Assembly: GCA_902541285.1 (NCBI GenBank)
Contig: CACBQD010000008.1
Coordinates: 1-64,000 of the forward strand
Reading direction: 5' to 3'
Source: an uncultured Pelagibacteraceae bacterium
GTDB taxonomy: Bacteria > Pseudomonadota > Alphaproteobacteria > Pelagibacterales > Pelagibacteraceae
DNA length: 64,000 nt
Below are positions 8,552 to 15,951 of this stretch, in pieces. Position 1 is the stretch's first letter, and every line of letters begins with the position of its first letter. The notes below the pieces were generated by a model. That model made no database searches. It saw only the letters and a list, made by a program, of their open reading frames with translations, and was not told the DNA's origin. Made by a program: the position numbers and the translations under genes.

Positions 8552-9253
8552 ATGATTGGAATATTAGGTGGCATGGGAACTCAAGCGGGCTTAGACTTTT
8601 GTGATAAGCTTGCAAAATTAAACAGAGGAAAATTAGATCAAAAATATCCGATGTTTGTCCTCTATAATAAATCAAATACACCACGAAGAGCAGAGAATTT
8701 AAAGCAATACAAAAATGTTTTAAAAGAATTAATTGCTGGTTGTCGAATGCTGGAAAAAAATAAATGCAAGTTTATTGTAATGCCTTGTAACACAGCACAT
8801 TACTGGCATGAAGATATTCAAAAAAAAATATCAGTGCCATTTCTTAGTATGCCAAAAGAGGTATATTTAAATACACAAAAAAAATTTAAGAAAAATTCAA
8901 CTATAGGATTGTTATGTACTGAGGCTACTTTAGACACAAAAATCTACCATAAGTATTTTGAAAAAAATTATAATCTGATAAGTCCGAGTGAAAGATTACA
9001 GAAGAGTTCAGTAAATACTGCTATTAAATATGTAAAAAAAGGTAAAGTAAAAGATGCTGAAAAAGCTTTAAGACCAGCGGTTAAATTTTTAATGAAAAAA
9101 AAATGTAAAAAAATAATTCTTGGTTGTACAGAACTACCAATAGCTATTTTTGCTTACAAATCTTTTAAAAAAGCAAAAGACTCTAAAATATTTGTTGATC
9201 CAAATCTTTTGTTAGCTCAAGTTTGTATGAAAAAATATAAAAGTTTAAAATAA
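8552..9253 (+). CDS. Aspartate/glutamate racemase-family protein
   Basis: Cofactor-independent racemase of 233 residues. Both catalytic cysteines of the family are present: Cys79 in MPCNTAHYW and Cys192 in LGCTELP. The N-terminus GILGGMGTQAG is the family substrate-phosphate loop. Members racemise Asp or Glu or act on related hydantoins and maleate. The two-cysteine architecture favours a true racemase over maleate isomerase. It is transcribed away from the MFS-LysE pair, which hints at a link between D-amino acid formation and export, but that is only contextual. It ends two bases from the convergent methyltransferase gene. Confidence 0.85.
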   Translation: MIGILGGMGTQAGLDFCDKLAKLNRGKLDQKYPMFVLYNKSNTPRRAENLKQYKNVLKELIAGCRMLEKNKCKFIVMPCNTAHYWHEDIQKKISVPFLSMPKEVYLNTQKKFKKNSTIGLLCTEATLDTKIYHKYFEKNYNLISPSERLQKSSVNTAIKYVKKGKVKDAEKALRPAVKFLMKKKCKKIILGCTELPIAIFAYKSFKKAKDSKIFVDPNLLLAQVCMKKYKSLK

Positions 9254-9255
9254 AT

Positions 9256-9909
9256 TTAATTTTTTTTATTACAAATAAAGTATAATTTTCTTGGAAACGA
9301 TCCTTCTTCAAAATAGTCAATGCTTATGTTTTTAAATCCACTTGTTAAATTAAGTATTTTATCTTTTGAAAAAAAATGGATAATAAACCCATCTATTTCA
9401 TATAGATCTTCTCCTCTATGAATTCCTTTTTTATAGTCCCCATCATCAGTATTTCTGACTGTGTAAATATTTATTCCACCTGGTTTTAAAATTCTATGAA
9501 TCTCGCTATTAAGTTTGTCCAAATCTTTCTGAGTTAAAGCCATGCAATAAAGCATATGTGAATAACAAGCATCGACTGAATTACTTTCAAATGGCAAGTC
9601 CTCTCTTATATCAAATTTTAATGCAGAAATTGAAGATATTAGATTTTCTTTTTTTATTTTTTCATTGATAACTTTTATTCCATTTTTACTATAATCTAAT
9701 GCGGTAACATTTATCGAATTTTTTCCAAAGTAAATGCTATCTCTTCCTAGGCCTGCTCCTAACTCAACAATTTTAGAACAATTGTTTTCTTTGAAAATAT
9801 TTAAAGCTTTTTTTGCAGGTAAACTTGGTTCTAAACCAAACATCTCAGGCTTATTTGAGAAATTAGTTTCCCAATGCTGAGATTGTCGGTTTAAAATATT
9901 TTTATCCAA
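9256..9909 (-). CDS. Class I SAM-dependent methyltransferase
   Basis: A 217-residue Rossmann-fold methyltransferase. SAM-binding motif I is VELGAGLGRDS (near residue 46), followed by the acidic end of strand 2 (ALDYS) and the motif around DLPFESNSVDACYSHML. It resembles the small TehB/UbiE-like group, and the substrate is unknown. The start is a TTG, placed one base after the stop of the peroxiredoxin gene; the next in-frame ATG would remove 21 residues. The tight spacing implies translational coupling, so the enzyme may deal with a redox or tellurite/selenium-type stress, which is speculative. Confidence 0.8.
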   Translation of the reverse strand: MDKNILNRQSQHWETNFSNKPEMFGLEPSLPAKKALNIFKENNCSKIVELGAGLGRDSIYFGKNSINVTALDYSKNGIKVINEKIKKENLISSISALKFDIREDLPFESNSVDACYSHMLYCMALTQKDLDKLNSEIHRILKPGGINIYTVRNTDDGDYKKGIHRGEDLYEIDGFIIHFFSKDKILNLTSGFKNISIDYFEEGSFPRKLYFICNKKN

Positions 9910-9910
9910 T

Positions 9911-10570
9911 TTACTTAGAGGGATCTGGGACCTTTCTTAGATAAGGTTTTACAGTTTCCCATCCATCTGGATATATTTTTTTAGCTTCGTCATCTTTAAT
10001 CGCTGGCAAAATAACTACATCCTCTCCCTTTTTCCAATTTGCAGGAGTAGCTACTTTATGTTTAGCTGTTAGCTGCATAGAGTCTATTGCACGCAAAATC
10101 TCTAAAAAGTTTCTTCCAGTTGCCATAGGATATGTAAGATATAATCCAATTCTCTTATCAGGTCTAATTACAAAAATAGTTCTTACAGTTTCATTATCAA
10201 CTGCAGTTCTACCCATTGATGTTGTTCCAGCATCTGCTTCCAACATATTAAATAATTTTGCTACTTTTAAATCTTCATCAGCAATAATTGGATAATTTGG
10301 TTTTGTACCAGATACATCTTTAATATCATCTAACCATTTTTTATGATCCTCTACTCCATCAACACTTAAACCAATCACTTTTACATTTCTTTTATCGAAT
10401 TCATCTTTCATTAATCCTAAAGCACCAAGTTCTGTAGTACAAACTGGTGTAAAATCTTTAGGGTGTGAAAAAATAACTCCCCAACTATCACCTAACCATT
10501 CGTGAAAAGAAATATCTCCTTCAGTTGTTTTAGCTTGAAAATCAGGACACATACTATTTATTTTTAACAT
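9911..10570 (-). CDS. 1-Cys peroxiredoxin (Prx6 type)
   Basis: Thiol peroxidase of 219 residues that reduces hydroperoxides. The peroxidatic cysteine is Cys44 in the motif DFTPVCTTE. The long C-terminal extension (PANWKKGED, then GWETVKPYLR) is characteristic of the Prx6/1-Cys group, and the only other cysteine is Cys8 at the N-terminus. A strong GGAGGAG ribosome site precedes the ATG. It is divergent from the persulfide-dioxygenase-like gene with 74 bases between them, so both may respond to oxidative or sulfur stress from a shared control region. The methyltransferase gene follows in the same transcript. Confidence 0.93.
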   Translation of the reverse strand: MLKINSMCPDFQAKTTEGDISFHEWLGDSWGVIFSHPKDFTPVCTTELGALGLMKDEFDKRNVKVIGLSVDGVEDHKKWLDDIKDVSGTKPNYPIIADEDLKVAKLFNMLEADAGTTSMGRTAVDNETVRTIFVIRPDKRIGLYLTYPMATGRNFLEILRAIDSMQLTAKHKVATPANWKKGEDVVILPAIKDDEAKKIYPDGWETVKPYLRKVPDPSK

Positions 10571-10644
10571 TGTCTCCTCCTTATAAAAAAAATATTATAT
10601 GAAAGATTGTTTTACTAAGCAAACTTTTATAAAGTTAGGTATTT

Positions 10645-11340
10645 ATGATATTTGAACAACTTTTCGATCAAAAATCTTCTACGTACACTTATATAATTGC
10701 AAGTGGGGAAGGTAGAGAAGCATTAATAATTGATCCGGTCATTGAACATTCTGATGAGTATTCAACTATATTAAATAATTTAGATCTTAAACTTGTTAAA
10801 GTAATTGATACTCACATTCATGCTGATCATATCTCAGCGTTAAATGAATTAAATAAAAGAACAAACTGTATAAGAGTTATGGGAGAAAAATCTAAATCAG
10901 AAGTGATAGATCTAAGAATTAAAGATGGTGAAAAAATTAAAGTTGAAGAAGTTGAACTTCAAGCAATTTATACTCCTGGTCATACTGACTGCTCTTATAG
11001 TTTTTTGATGAATGATAGAGTTTTTACTGGAGATACACTTTTAATAAATGGAAGTGGTAGAACAGATTTTCAAAATGGTAATGCTTACGATGCTTATGAT
11101 TCTATATTTAATAAATTATTAAAATTACCCGAAAAAACTCTCGTATTTCCAGCTCATGATTATAATGGCAAGAAATTTTCCACTATTGAAAATGAAAAAA
11201 ATAATAATCCAAGATTACAAGTAAGTTCAAAGGAAGAATACGCGGATATAATGAATAATCTAAATCTTGCAAATCCAAAAATGATGGATGTCGCAGTGCC
11301 AGCTAATGTAAAAGGGCTTACTTTAGACAATATTAATTAA
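10645..11340 (+). CDS. Metallo-beta-lactamase fold, persulfide dioxygenase (ETHE1)-like
   Basis: A 231-residue MBL-fold enzyme. The metal motif is HIHADH (His57, His59, Asp61, His62), with His113 in TPGHTDCSYSF, Asp130 in FTGDTL and His171 in FPAHDYNG. The sequence after His113, and the SGRTDFQNG segment, match ETHE1/persulfide dioxygenases, which oxidise glutathione persulfide to sulfite with one iron, rather than glyoxalase II. Being next to serine acetyltransferase and cysteine synthase, and facing a peroxiredoxin, supports a role in sulfide or persulfide handling. A glyoxalase-II function is the main alternative. Confidence 0.85.
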   Translation: MIFEQLFDQKSSTYTYIIASGEGREALIIDPVIEHSDEYSTILNNLDLKLVKVIDTHIHADHISALNELNKRTNCIRVMGEKSKSEVIDLRIKDGEKIKVEEVELQAIYTPGHTDCSYSFLMNDRVFTGDTLLINGSGRTDFQNGNAYDAYDSIFNKLLKLPEKTLVFPAHDYNGKKFSTIENEKNNNPRLQVSSKEEYADIMNNLNLANPKMMDVAVPANVKGLTLDNIN

Positions 11341-11377
11341 CTTTAAATTCCAACATTAATAACTATATAGGCAGTCT

Positions 11378-11953
11378 ATGAATGACTATTTGCAATCAAT
11401 TATTGATAGGGATCCAGCAGCAAGATCTAAGTTAAGTGTAATATTAACTTACCCCGGCGTTAAGGCTGTATTTTTTCACAGAATTGCAAATTTTTTTGCT
11501 ACTGCAAAATTTGATCTTATCGCAAGAATAATTTCTCAATTTTCAAGATTTTTAACTGGTATTGAAATTCATCCAAGAGCAAAGATAGGTAAAAATTTAT
11601 TTATTGATCACGGTATGGGCGTTGTTATAGGTGAAACATCTGACATTGCAGATAACGTAACAATTTATCATATGGTTACTTTAGGTGGAATATCTCCAAG
11701 CATAAATTCCAATGATCAAAGAGAAATTAAAAGACACCCTACTCTTCATGATAATGTTGTTGTTGGTTCAGGAGCGCAGATTTTGGGGCCTGTTGTTGTA
11801 GGGAAAAATGCAAGAATTGGAGCTAATGCAGTTGTCACAAAAAATGTTCCTGAAAATGCTGTTATGGTAGGAATACCTGCTAAGAATGTTGGAACTGCAA
11901 CTGAAGAATTTAAACCTTATGCTGTTACAAATGGCAATGAGGAAAAAGAATAA
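11378..11953 (+). CDS. cysE: Serine O-acetyltransferase
   Basis: Transfers acetyl from acetyl-CoA to serine, giving O-acetylserine for cysteine synthesis. The 191-residue protein has the helical N-terminal region ([25 protein letters not shown]) and a left-handed beta-helix of hexapeptide repeats ([44 protein letters not shown]). The catalytic His is in IDHGMG (His78). Length and sequence match the short EpsC/CysE type. Its stop overlaps the cysK ATG by one base, so the two enzymes that form the cysteine synthase complex are translationally coupled. Confidence 0.93.
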   Translation: MNDYLQSIIDRDPAARSKLSVILTYPGVKAVFFHRIANFFATAKFDLIARIISQFSRFLTGIEIHPRAKIGKNLFIDHGMGVVIGETSDIADNVTIYHMVTLGGISPSINSNDQREIKRHPTLHDNVVVGSGAQILGPVVVGKNARIGANAVVTKNVPENAVMVGIPAKNVGTATEEFKPYAVTNGNEEKE

Positions 11954-12954
11954 TGAAAAATTACAAGGATGATTTTATCCAATCAATTGGAAATACTCCT
12001 TTAATAAAACTAAAAGCTGCATCCGAAATAACTGGTTGTAATATTTATGGTAAAGCCGAATATTTAAATCCAGGAGGATCTGTAAAAGACAGAGCAGCAC
12101 TTGCTTTAATAAGAGATGCTGAGCAAAAAAAATTAATATCTAAAGGTGGAATAATTGTAGAAGGAACTGCAGGAAACACTGGTATTGGTTTATGCCTTAT
12201 TGGAAATTCACTAGGTTACAAGACAATTATTGTAATGAATGATAATCAAACTCAAGAAAAAAAAGATACATTAAGAAATATTGGTGCAGATTTAAAATTA
12301 GTTCCACCAAAACCTTATAAAGACGAAAATAATTTTGTTAAAGTTGCCGCTAGAATGGCTGAAGAGCTAAAAAGTTCAAATAATCACGGAGTTGTTTGGG
12401 CAAATCAATTTGATAATACAGCAAACTCAAAAGTTCATTACAATACAACGGGTCCTGAGATATGGGAGCAAACAGAAGGTAAAGTTGATGGATTTGTATG
12501 TTCTTCTGGAACTGGAGGAACAATTGGTGGAGTAAGTAGTTTTTTAAAAGAAAAAAATAAAGATATACAAATTTATCTATCAGATCCAAAGGGATCCTCT
12601 CTATACAATCACATTGAAAACGGCGAGTTAAAAGCTGAAGGCGGATCAATAACTGAAGGCATTGGATCCAGCAGAGTAACTGCTAATTTTGCAGAAGCAA
12701 AAATAGATGGAGCCTTTTCAATTGAAGATAAAGAGTCTTTGCCAATACTATATGATTTAATCAAAAATGAAGGTTTAAGTCTTGGAACAAGTTGTGGAGT
12801 AAATATTGCAGGCGCAATAAGATTGGGTAAAAAACTAGGCCCAGGAAAAACTATTGTGACTATTCTTTGCGACAAATCAGACAGATACAACTCAAAGATG
12901 TTTAATAAACCTTTTTTAATTGAAAAAGGTTTACCTTATCCCGATTGGATATAA
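11953..12954 (+). CDS. cysK: Cysteine synthase (O-acetylserine sulfhydrylase)
   Basis: PLP enzyme that converts O-acetylserine and sulfide to cysteine. The PLP lysine is Lys45 in NPGGSVKDRAA. The substrate/phosphate loops EGTAGNTGIGL and SSGTGGTIGG are intact, as is the late GTSCGVN motif that contacts the pyridine. At 333 residues it has a short C-terminal tail (KPFLIEKGLPYPDWI) compared with many CysK proteins, a form seen in the CysK/CBS-like branch. It is coupled to cysE by a one-base overlap. A weak hairpin lies in the 73 bases before the next gene. Confidence 0.93.
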   Translation: MKNYKDDFIQSIGNTPLIKLKAASEITGCNIYGKAEYLNPGGSVKDRAALALIRDAEQKKLISKGGIIVEGTAGNTGIGLCLIGNSLGYKTIIVMNDNQTQEKKDTLRNIGADLKLVPPKPYKDENNFVKVAARMAEELKSSNNHGVVWANQFDNTANSKVHYNTTGPEIWEQTEGKVDGFVCSSGTGGTIGGVSSFLKEKNKDIQIYLSDPKGSSLYNHIENGELKAEGGSITEGIGSSRVTANFAEAKIDGAFSIEDKESLPILYDLIKNEGLSLGTSCGVNIAGAIRLGKKLGPGKTIVTILCDKSDRYNSKMFNKPFLIEKGLPYPDWI

Positions 12955-12965
12955 TCACGCATACC

Positions 12966-12983
12966 TGGTTTGTTATAAAACCA
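12966..12983 (+). terminator. Weak hairpin after cysK
   Basis: A six-base stem (TGGTTT/AAACCA) with a six-base loop lies 12 bases after the cysK stop and is followed by a T/C-rich stretch. The stem is short and AT-rich. It may mark the end of the sulfur operon, but it is weak evidence. Confidence 0.35.
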
Positions 12984-13027
12984 TTACATTCTTCTAAAAA
13001 TTAATCTCATACTATTAGAAAGGTTTT

Positions 13028-13426
13028 ATGAAAAAAATAATTTTAGTATTAATCTTAAGTTTACTTGCAGCTAATGTTTATGCAGATAGCCATGTAAAGA
13101 GAATTTTATCAACAAGTCAAACAGGAATGGGAAATGATATTGTATACCCTACTGGAAAAGCAAAAATAACAGCTTTTGAATTTACTGTACCTGTAGGAGC
13201 TCCAGTAACTCCTCATACGCACTCATTTCCAGTTTTAATTATGATCCAGCAAGGTGAAATTGAATTAATTCATGAAGGAAAAACCCAAGTATTCAAAGCT
13301 GGTGATGCATTTGTTGAAGATGTTGGAATTGTACACGAGTCGAAAAATATTGGAAATGTTCCAGTTAAAGCGATTGTAGTTGCAATTGGAGTTGAAGGTC
13401 AAAAAATTATGACTCCAGTTAAATAG
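13028..13426 (+). CDS. Exported small cupin protein
   Basis: A 132-residue protein with a signal peptide (KKIILVLILSLLAANVYA, cleavage near residue 19) and one cupin barrel. Metal-binding histidines are visible as PHTHSF in motif 1 and GIVHESKN in motif 2. The usual glutamate of motif 1 (expected four to five residues after the second His) is replaced by a hydrophobic residue. Periplasmic cupins of this type have no single known function. It is the first gene of a run of small genes extending to 15951, with an AAAGG ribosome site upstream and a 13-base gap to the next gene. It may sequester or process the compound handled by this cassette. Confidence 0.75.
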   Translation: MKKIILVLILSLLAANVYADSHVKRILSTSQTGMGNDIVYPTGKAKITAFEFTVPVGAPVTPHTHSFPVLIMIQQGEIELIHEGKTQVFKAGDAFVEDVGIVHESKNIGNVPVKAIVVAIGVEGQKIMTPVK

Positions 13427-13439
13427 AAAGGAAAAAGAA

Positions 13440-13730
13440 ATGATCATAAAAATAGAAGAAAATATAAAATCATTTTCATCTTGGACTAATATGGTAAAAG
13501 CAAATGCTGAAAAAATTAAAGGATTTGGTGCTACTATTATCTTTGCTGGTGTATCTAAAGAAGACCCTACAAAATTTACTGTAATCGTTAAGTATGCAAC
13601 CATGGAAGGTTTTGAAGCATTTAAAAATGACAAAGAACTTCATGCAGCAAGAGCTGAAGCAGGTGTGGATTTAGATTCAGCAAAGGTTACACCAATGCAT
13701 GAAGATTTTATGGAAAATTTTAGTGGATAA
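13440..13730 (+). CDS. Small dimeric alpha/beta-barrel-like protein, 96 aa (first of three)
   Basis: A 96-residue protein that I read as the ferredoxin-like dimeric alpha/beta barrel found in antibiotic-biosynthesis-monooxygenase (ABM) and stress-responsive small proteins. A beta strand (TIIFAGVS) is followed by KFTVIVKYATMEGFEAFKN, the strand-helix unit that packs over the barrel, then a helix with ELHAARAEAG. No cofactor-binding motif is visible, as expected for this fold. It has an AGAAAGGAAA-type ribosome site and lies 27 bases ahead of a second protein of identical length. The reaction is unknown. Confidence 0.6.
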   Translation: MIIKIEENIKSFSSWTNMVKANAEKIKGFGATIIFAGVSKEDPTKFTVIVKYATMEGFEAFKNDKELHAARAEAGVDLDSAKVTPMHEDFMENFSG

Positions 13731-13757
13731 ACAATCAATATAAAGAAAGGATAAAAG

Positions 13758-14048
13758 ATGGAAACAGAAACATTAGTCGTAGCTCACCTTAAAGAAGGGA
13801 TGCTAGAAAAGTTTATGGGCTTTATGCAATCAGATGCTGGGATGGCAGAGAGATCGAAAGTTGCAAATGTATCAAAAACAATTGGAACAGTTGCACCTGA
13901 CAAAAAAACAGTAATGTTTAAAATTTTTGTGATCGATAAAGCTGCTCTAAAAGCGTTCATAGATGGAAGTAATCCAGTATCAGGTCCAGTTATGAAAGAA
14001 GTTATGGAAAGTTACAGTGTCTACGAATTAAATAAAGTAGATATGTAA
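13758..14048 (+). CDS. Small dimeric alpha/beta-barrel-like protein, 96 aa (second of three)
   Basis: A second 96-residue protein with the same apparent strand-helix order: LVVAHLKEGMLEKFMGFM, then the strand TVMFKIFVIDKAALKAFIDG and a C-terminal helix ending in YSVYELNKV. The central K-x-F-V-x-DKxxLKAF block parallels the FTVIVKYATMEGFEAF block of the preceding gene, so the two are probably ancient paralogues that may form a hetero-dimer. A GAAAGG ribosome site precedes the ATG. No known family name could be assigned with confidence. Confidence 0.55.
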   Translation: METETLVVAHLKEGMLEKFMGFMQSDAGMAERSKVANVSKTIGTVAPDKKTVMFKIFVIDKAALKAFIDGSNPVSGPVMKEVMESYSVYELNKVDM

Positions 14049-14071
14049 TAATTTTTGTAATAAGGTTTGTA

Positions 14072-14362
14072 ATGCCTTCAGGATATATCATATTAAATAT
14101 TAATGTGCTAAATCCTGAAAATTACAAAGAGTATTTGGAAAAAGCTCCTCCAACTGCTCAAATGTTTGGTGGCGAATACATTATAAGAGGTGGCGAAAAT
14201 GAAGTCATTGAAGGTGAGTGGAAATATCCAAGAACTGTTGTAATTAAATTCCCATCTTATGAAAAAGTTTTTGAGTGGTACAATTCAGAAATATATAAAC
14301 CTATCAGACAAATTAGATTAGATAATACAGTATCAAATACATTAATAATTAAAGGAGCATAA
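14072..14362 (+). CDS. DUF1330-family protein, 96 aa (third of three)
   Basis: A 96-residue protein that fits the DUF1330 family: an opening GYIILNINVLNPENYKEYLEKAPP, then FGGEYIIRGGENEVIEG and VVIKFPSYEKVFEWYNSEIYKPI. DUF1330 members have the ferredoxin-like dimeric barrel fold and no settled activity. It is exactly the same length as the two genes before it and lies 23 bases downstream, within one apparent transcript. Some members sit next to catabolic enzymes and may be isomerase or monooxygenase accessory proteins; that is only a family expectation. Confidence 0.8.
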   Translation: MPSGYIILNINVLNPENYKEYLEKAPPTAQMFGGEYIIRGGENEVIEGEWKYPRTVVIKFPSYEKVFEWYNSEIYKPIRQIRLDNTVSNTLIIKGA

Positions 14363-14373
14363 AGGAGAAAAAA

Positions 14374-14694
14374 ATGTCAATATTAGAAAAATATAGTGCT
14401 GCAATTAAAAATAAAGATGAAGCAGCAATGAACGAACTTTTGCATGATGATTTTAAATTCACAATGCATAAATCGGGGAGTGTTTTAACTAAAGGTGATG
14501 TTATCAAATGGGCAATGAGTGGTGATATCAAACAAGATAAAACTAGAATTGTTTATGAAAATGATGAAGTTGGTGTTCACCATGCGTTCGTAACATTTGA
14601 TGACGGTAATGTAGAAGCAGTTATGGCAGTCTACAAATACCAAGATGGTAAAATGATTAGTTTAGAGACTGGCGCAACGCCAATGCCAAAATAA
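14374..14694 (+). CDS. NTF2/SnoaL-like protein
   Basis: A 106-residue single-domain cone-barrel protein. The start LEKYSAAIKNKDEAAMNELLHDDFKF is the classic N-terminal helix and first strand of the NTF2/SnoaL group, and the final strands read VTFDDGNVEAVMAVYKYQDGKM. Such proteins are small isomerases, cyclases or dehydratases, or binding modules. The AAAGGAG ribosome site lies directly after the DUF1330 stop. The next gene begins with a GTG immediately after this stop (TAA GTG), showing tight coupling. The substrate is unknown. Confidence 0.75.
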   Translation: MSILEKYSAAIKNKDEAAMNELLHDDFKFTMHKSGSVLTKGDVIKWAMSGDIKQDKTRIVYENDEVGVHHAFVTFDDGNVEAVMAVYKYQDGKMISLETGATPMPK

Positions 14695-15291
14695 GTGAAC
14701 AACATAGATTTTTATTTTTCTATTGGAAGTACTTATACCTATCTTTCCGTTACTCGAGCACTAGAAGCAGAAAAACAACATCAAATTAAGTTTAGCTGGA
14801 CTCCTTTTAGTGTGAGAGCAATAATGAAAGAAATGAACAATGTTCCCTTTCCTAAAGAAAAAAAAAATAAAGTAGATTACATGTGGAGGGACATAGAAAG
14901 ACGAGCAAAAAATTATGGATTTTTTGCCAAAACACCAGTCCCTTACCCTTTAACAGAATTTGATTTAGCTAATAAAATTGCAATATTAGGTTTAAAAAAT
15001 AACTGGGGTGTAGATTACGTTCAGCTTACGTATAAACGATGGTTTCAAGAAGGAAAAGAGCCTGCTGTTGAACCTAACTTGAGTGAAATCTGCGAAACAC
15101 TAAGCTTAGATAAAGAAAAGATTGTTTCAGAGGCAAGCTCTGAGGAAATAAATAATATTTATTTATCAAATACAGAAAAAGCTAGAAAAAATAAAATATT
15201 TGGAAGTCCGTCATTTGTTGTAAAAAATGAAATATTCTGGGGAGATGATAGAATGGAAGATGCAATAAAATGGTCGAAGGCAAATGAATAA
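14695..15291 (+). CDS. GST-kappa / 2-hydroxychromene-2-carboxylate isomerase-like protein (DsbA fold)
   Basis: A 198-residue thioredoxin-fold protein with an all-helical insertion. It resembles the 2-hydroxychromene-2-carboxylate isomerase and GST-kappa group, glutathione-dependent enzymes that act on aromatic or isoprenoid breakdown products. The N-terminus DFYFSIGSTYTYLSV contains the expected Ser/Thr position for glutathione activation, and there is no CxxC. The end KIFGSPSFVVKNEIFWGDDRM is the conserved cis-Pro loop and last strand. The start is GTG, directly after the preceding stop. It overlaps the first SMR gene by eight bases, which ties the soluble enzymes of this cassette to the membrane pair. 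Confidence 0.78.
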   Translation: MNNIDFYFSIGSTYTYLSVTRALEAEKQHQIKFSWTPFSVRAIMKEMNNVPFPKEKKNKVDYMWRDIERRAKNYGFFAKTPVPYPLTEFDLANKIAILGLKNNWGVDYVQLTYKRWFQEGKEPAVEPNLSEICETLSLDKEKIVSEASSEEINNIYLSNTEKARKNKIFGSPSFVVKNEIFWGDDRMEDAIKWSKANE

Positions 15292-15619
15292 TATAACTGC
15301 TTATATAATTTTATTAATCGCAGTAATTCTTGGAACAGCATCAAATAGTTTTGCTAAAAGTGCTCAAGGTTTTACATTATTAATACCTAGTATAATCACA
15401 GCGGTAACAATTGTCGGATGCATGTATACTTTGTCTTTAGTTATGAAAAGTATACCAGTTGGAATAACATATGCCTCTTTTGCAGGCTTATGTATAATTG
15501 CAACAGCTGCTGTTGGTGTTATAAAATTTAATCAAGTACCAAATTTTTATACAATAATTGGATTGATTTTAATTATATCGGGCGTCTTAATAGTTAACTT
15601 ATTAGGAACAAATAAATGA
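15284..15619 (+). CDS. SMR-like membrane protein, first of a pair (lacks EmrE Glu14 equivalent)
   Basis: A 111-residue, four-helix protein of the small multidrug resistance family. Recognisable landmarks are a K-x-x-x-GF block at residues 25-30, the IPVGITYASFAGL stretch of helix 3 and a helix 4 ending GVLIVNLL. Aligning without gaps to EmrE (from memory) through the Lys22/Gly26-Phe27 block puts Gly17 at the position of the essential proton/substrate carboxylate Glu14. No other acidic residue occurs in helix 1. The protein is therefore unlikely to be a classical proton antiporter. It overlaps its twin by four bases (ATGA), suggesting an obligate heterodimer. Confidence 0.78.
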   Translation: MNNITAYIILLIAVILGTASNSFAKSAQGFTLLIPSIITAVTIVGCMYTLSLVMKSIPVGITYASFAGLCIIATAAVGVIKFNQVPNFYTIIGLILIISGVLIVNLLGTNK

Positions 15620-15951
15620 AACCATTATCTGGTTATATTTATTTGGTATTAGCTATATCAACAGGAATTGCTGCAAATAGTTTTGCTAAAATTTCAGATG
15701 GATTTTCAAAATTAACTCCAACAATATTATCAATAACTTTTATGTGTATAACTATGTATGGACTTGCAAAAGCAATGTCTATGATACCAGTAGGTTTTAC
15801 TTATGCTACTTATAGTGGGATAACAGTGGCTGCTATTTTAGTCTTCGGTATGATTAAATATAACCAGATACCAAATATGTACGGGTTAATTGGGATTTTT
15901 TTAATAGTTATTGGTGTTGTAATGGTTAATTATCTTGGAAGAATTAATTAG
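15616..15951 (+). CDS. SMR-like membrane protein, second of a pair (lacks EmrE Glu14 equivalent)
   Basis: A 111-residue four-helix protein, the same length as its upstream partner and clearly paralogous (both carry ANSFAK or SNSFAK at residues 20-25, and IPVGxTYA in helix 3). The N-terminal YIYL matches EmrE, and the ungapped alignment again places Gly17 where EmrE has Glu14. Paired SMR genes often encode heterodimers with fixed opposite topology. Loss of the carboxylate in both halves recalls ArnE/ArnF-type lipid-linked carriers more than drug pumps. Its stop overlaps the convergent EamA gene by four bases. Confidence 0.78.
   Translation: MKPLSGYIYLVLAISTGIAANSFAKISDGFSKLTPTILSITFMCITMYGLAKAMSMIPVGFTYATYSGITVAAILVFGMIKYNQIPNMYGLIGIFLIVIGVVMVNYLGRIN

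Noticed and set aside
12350-12890. Two overlapping minus-strand frames inside cysK
   Set aside because: Both are shadows of the intact cysK reading frame, with no motif and no start signal.
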